A DNA stretch of 22,194 bases from DATFLK01 sp035267815 (GTDB lineage Bacteria; Pseudomonadota; Zetaproteobacteria; Mariprofundales; Mariprofundaceae): assembly GCA_035267815.1 (NCBI GenBank), contig DATFLK010000077.1:1-22194 (forward strand), written 5' to 3'. The position numbers were made by a program, and so were the translations under genes. How positions within the stretch are numbered: position 1 is the stretch's first letter; each line of letters starts with the position of its first letter. The notes below the pieces were generated by a model that searched no databases, was not told the origin of the DNA, and saw only the letters and a program-made list of their open reading frames with translations. Of this stretch, positions 19,993-22,194 are shown one piece after another.

Positions 19993-21573
19993 TCAGATGC
20001 TCAGTTTTTCGATGCGCCGGTGGCGCTCGGTGTAGAGCGCGATGATGGCGCGGGTGAAGGTTATGGCGGTGAACATCGAGGCCAGAATGCCGACGGAGAG
20101 CGTAACCGCGAAACCCTTGACCGGGCCACTGCCGAACTGGAACAGCACGATGGCGGCGATCAGGGTGGTGATATTGGCGTCGACGATGGTCGAGAAGGCC
20201 TTGTCGTAGCCGCCGTCGATGGCCGCAAGCGACGTCTTGCCGAGATTCAGCTCCTCGCGGATGCGCTCGAAGATCAGCACGTTGGCGTCCACGGCCATGC
20301 CGATGGTCAGCACGATGCCGGCGATGCCGGGGAGGGTCAGCGTGGCGCCGATCATGCTCATGGCGGCGACGATCAGAAGCAGGTTGAAGACCAGCGCGAT
20401 ATTGGCGACCAGTCCGAACATCTTGTAGTAGATCAGCATGAAGACCAGTACGAGGATGCCGCCGATGATGATCGAGTTGAGCCCCTGATCGACCGAGTCC
20501 TTGCCTAGGCTCGGGCCGACGCTGCGCTCCTCGACCACCTTGACCGGTGCCGGCAGGGCGCCGGCCCGCAGTACGATGGCGAGATCGTGCGCTTCGGCCG
20601 GGGTGAAGCCGCCGGTGATCTGGGCACTGCCGCCCGAGATGCGTTCACGGATGACCGGAGCGGACTGGACTGTGCCCTCGAGGATGATAGCGAAGCGCTG
20701 GCCGACATGCTTGGCGGTCAGTCGGTCGAACTTGTGAGCGCCCTTGTTGTTGAACTTCAGGTTGACGGCGTACTCGTTGAAGCGCGAATCGATCGAGACG
20801 CGCGCATCGGCCACCTCGGTGCCGGAGAGCTCGGTACGCTTCTTGAGCAGGTAGGGCTGGCGGTAGCTCTTGCCGCCGCGCTTCTCCGCCTTGCCGTACA
20901 TGATGATGTCGCCCGGCGGGATCCGTCCCTGCAGGGCCTTGTCCAGGTCTCCCTTCTCGTCGACCAGCTTGAACTCCAGCTGCGCGGTGCGGCCGATCAG
21001 GCTCTTGGCCCGGGCGGTGTTCTGGTAGCCGGGGATTTGCACCAGAATACGGGTCTCGCCCTGCTTGACGATCACCGGCTCGGTAGTGCCCAGTGCGTCA
21101 ATGCGGTTGCGGATCACCTCGATCGCCTGATCGACGGCGAACTTCTTGATCTGTTTGGCGTCCTTCTTGTCCAGCGTCAGCACGAAGTGGTTGCCCGGCT
21201 GCGATTTCAGCGTGTAGTTGGGAAGGCTCTTCTCCAGTAGCGTGCGTGCGGCTTCCACCTTCTCGGGCCGCTTGATGGTGATCAGCAGCTGCTGGTCGTG
21301 GCTGTCGAGTTTGCGGTAGCGGATCCTCGCCTCTCTGAGCGCCTGCCGGGCGGTGTCGATATCCTCCTCGACACTGCGAGCCACGGCCTTGTCGACATCG
21401 ACATCGAGGACCAAGTGCACGCCTCCCTTCAGATCCAGACCTAGGTTCATGGGCTTGCTCATCGAGGCCGGCCACCACGAAGGCGGGGTGGTCAGGTTCG
21501 GCAGCGATGCCATGGCCGAGACCACCAGCAGGATCAGGATGAGCCAGAGCTTCCAGCGTGGGTATGCGTGCAT
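19993..21573 (-). CDS. secD: Protein translocase subunit SecD
   Basis: The larger subunit of SecDF. The 526-residue protein starts with a membrane helix after 'MHAYPRWKLWLILIL', then 'MNLGLDLKGGVHLVLDVDVD', a periplasmic P1 domain of about 400 residues, 'GGSAQITGGFTPAEAHDLAIV' with 'LRAGALPAPVKVVEERSVGPSLGKDS', and five C-terminal membrane helices including 'GMAVDANVLIFERIREEL'. It is shorter than the E. coli protein (about 615) but no motif is missing, so the difference lies in the P1 domain. The ATG at 21573 has AAGGAA six bases upstream. The order yajC-secD-secF is the standard one. Confidence 0.96.
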   Translation of the reverse strand: MHAYPRWKLWLILILLVVSAMASLPNLTTPPSWWPASMSKPMNLGLDLKGGVHLVLDVDVDKAVARSVEEDIDTARQALREARIRYRKLDSHDQQLLITIKRPEKVEAARTLLEKSLPNYTLKSQPGNHFVLTLDKKDAKQIKKFAVDQAIEVIRNRIDALGTTEPVIVKQGETRILVQIPGYQNTARAKSLIGRTAQLEFKLVDEKGDLDKALQGRIPPGDIIMYGKAEKRGGKSYRQPYLLKKRTELSGTEVADARVSIDSRFNEYAVNLKFNNKGAHKFDRLTAKHVGQRFAIILEGTVQSAPVIRERISGGSAQITGGFTPAEAHDLAIVLRAGALPAPVKVVEERSVGPSLGKDSVDQGLNSIIIGGILVLVFMLIYYKMFGLVANIALVFNLLLIVAAMSMIGATLTLPGIAGIVLTIGMAVDANVLIFERIREELNLGKTSLAAIDGGYDKAFSTIVDANITTLIAAIVLFQFGSGPVKGFAVTLSVGILASMFTAITFTRAIIALYTERHRRIEKLSI

Positions 21574-21604
21574 GGGTGGTTCCTTCTCTTTGCCTGGTGA
21601 GGTC

Positions 21605-21964
21605 TTATTCGCTGGCTAGACCGGAGATGGTGTCGCGCTTGACCCGGACCCGGACGCCATCGGCGATCTCGATCCGTACTGTCTCCTCGGATACATCGTG
21701 GATGGTGCCGTAGATGCCGCCGGAGGTGACGACCTTGTCGCCCTTCTTGAGCTCCGAGACCAGTGCGCGGTGGGCCTTCAGGCGCTTCTGCTGCGGACGG
21801 ATCAGCAGGAAGTAGAAGATCACCATGATCAAAAGCAGTGGTACCAGTGAGGCGATGCCGCCGCCCGGAGTCTCGCCGGCCGCCAGCGCCGCGCCGGGTG
21901 CTGTGAAGAGCGACAGGGCGATGGCGCTGCCAATGGTCTGTGTGAGTCGATGTGTATGATTCAT
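21605..21964 (-). CDS. yajC: Preprotein translocase accessory protein YajC
   Basis: A small inner-membrane partner of SecDF. The ATG at 21964 gives 119 residues; the frame is open further up to 22081, but that part overlaps tgt and is not YajC-like. A first hydrophobic stretch (about 12-30, 'GSAIALSLFTAPGAALAAG') may be a signal, and a membrane helix follows at about 35-55 ('SLVPLLLIMVIFYFLLI'), then the family motif 'IRPQQKRLKAHRALVSELKKGDKVVTSGGIYGTI'. The start lies in a four-base overlap with the tgt stop (ATGA), so expression is coupled to tgt. secD follows 31 bases downstream. Confidence 0.94.
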   Translation of the reverse strand: MNHTHRLTQTIGSAIALSLFTAPGAALAAGETPGGGIASLVPLLLIMVIFYFLLIRPQQKRLKAHRALVSELKKGDKVVTSGGIYGTIHDVSEETVRIEIADGVRVRVKRDTISGLASE

Positions 21965-22194
21965 TCGTTCAAGTCTCCCGATCTCTGTTGCCCGCTGCGG
22001 TAGGTGTGCAGAAACCGATCGCGAAAGGCGGGCCAGTTCCCCTTTTCCAGTGCGACACGGGCTCGTCGCATGAGCGCGCAATAGTAGTGAAGGTTGTGCA
22101 CAGTATTCAACCGGGAACTTAACATCTCCCGACTGATATATAAATGGCGCAGATAGGCGCGCGAGAAGTGGCGGCAGGTGTAGCAGTCGCAGTC
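21961..22194 (-). CDS. tgt: Queuine tRNA-ribosyltransferase, C-terminal 77 residues
   Basis: Exchanges guanine-34 for preQ1 in tRNAs with GUN anticodons. Only the last 77 residues are inside the window; the frame is open to the edge. The zinc site is clear: 'CDCYTCRHFSRAYLRHL' gives the CxCxxC triad, and 'NTVHNLHYYCALM' supplies the His ligand at the expected distance. The C-terminal helix 'RVALEKGNWPAFRDRFLHTYRSG' is also typical. Stop codon TGA overlaps the yajC start by four bases. The tgt-yajC-secD-secF order is conserved in many Pseudomonadota. It appears to be the first visible gene of a cluster that also includes queD. Confidence 0.93.
   Translation of the reverse strand, partial: DCDCYTCRHFSRAYLRHLYISREMLSSRLNTVHNLHYYCALMRRARVALEKGNWPAFRDRFLHTYRSGQQRSGDLNE

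Noticed and set aside
20587..21240. 217-residue plus-strand frame inside secD
   Set aside because: Antisense to the conserved SecD frame; Leu/Asp/Val-rich shadow only.

Overview
The window reads as a compact, GC-rich chromosomal segment of a Gram-negative bacterium of the Pseudomonadota. It encodes BamD, a diderm YajC-SecD-SecF set, UbiA and a DUF1820 protein. rluC and rne are divergent, as in Gammaproteobacteria. A complete ectABC operon points to a marine or halotolerant lifestyle. The combination looks gammaproteobacterial or close to it (Zetaproteobacteria cannot be excluded by eye). No rRNA, tRNA, CRISPR array, insertion sequence or prophage was seen.

Layout. (1) 1-4.1 kb: a sensor histidine kinase truncated by the window edge (minus), then HIT and DUF721/DciA genes (plus), an OmpA-domain lipoprotein (minus) and a MarC-family membrane protein (plus). 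(2) 4.1-8.7 kb: ectA-ectB-ectC, a Na+/solute symporter of the PutP/SSS family, and ubiA, all on plus and tightly packed; this looks like one compatible-solute transcription unit with a quinone gene translationally coupled at its end. (3) 8.65-12.4 kb: a minus-strand series (reading 3' to 5' along the plus strand) of a GGCT-like protein, an YgiD-like dioxygenase, a PsiE-family protein, a stand-alone encapsulated-ferritin-type protein with no encapsulin gene beside it, a GFA/CENP-V-type zinc protein and rluC. (4) 12.7-17.8 kb: rne, rluD, pgeF, bamD and a small NTF2-like lipoprotein on plus. (5) 17.85-22.2 kb: minus-strand cluster tgt (C-terminal part), yajC, secD, secF, a Mth938-like protein, queD and a DUF1820 protein.

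How the genes fit together. The ect block makes ectoine from aspartate semialdehyde, and the neighbouring symporter may recover ectoine, proline or a similar solute. The rne region groups RNA turnover with two 23S rRNA pseudouridine synthases. The last cluster combines protein export with queuosine tRNA modification: tgt is at its 5' end and queD near its 3' end. Most of the window is ordinary housekeeping. The more unusual points are the encapsulin-less EncFtn protein, the ectoine-symporter-ubiA arrangement, two promoters placed so close to start codons that leaderless transcripts are predicted, a Mth938-like gene whose likely start may be a non-standard CTG, and a perfect hairpin holding the rne stop codon in its loop.
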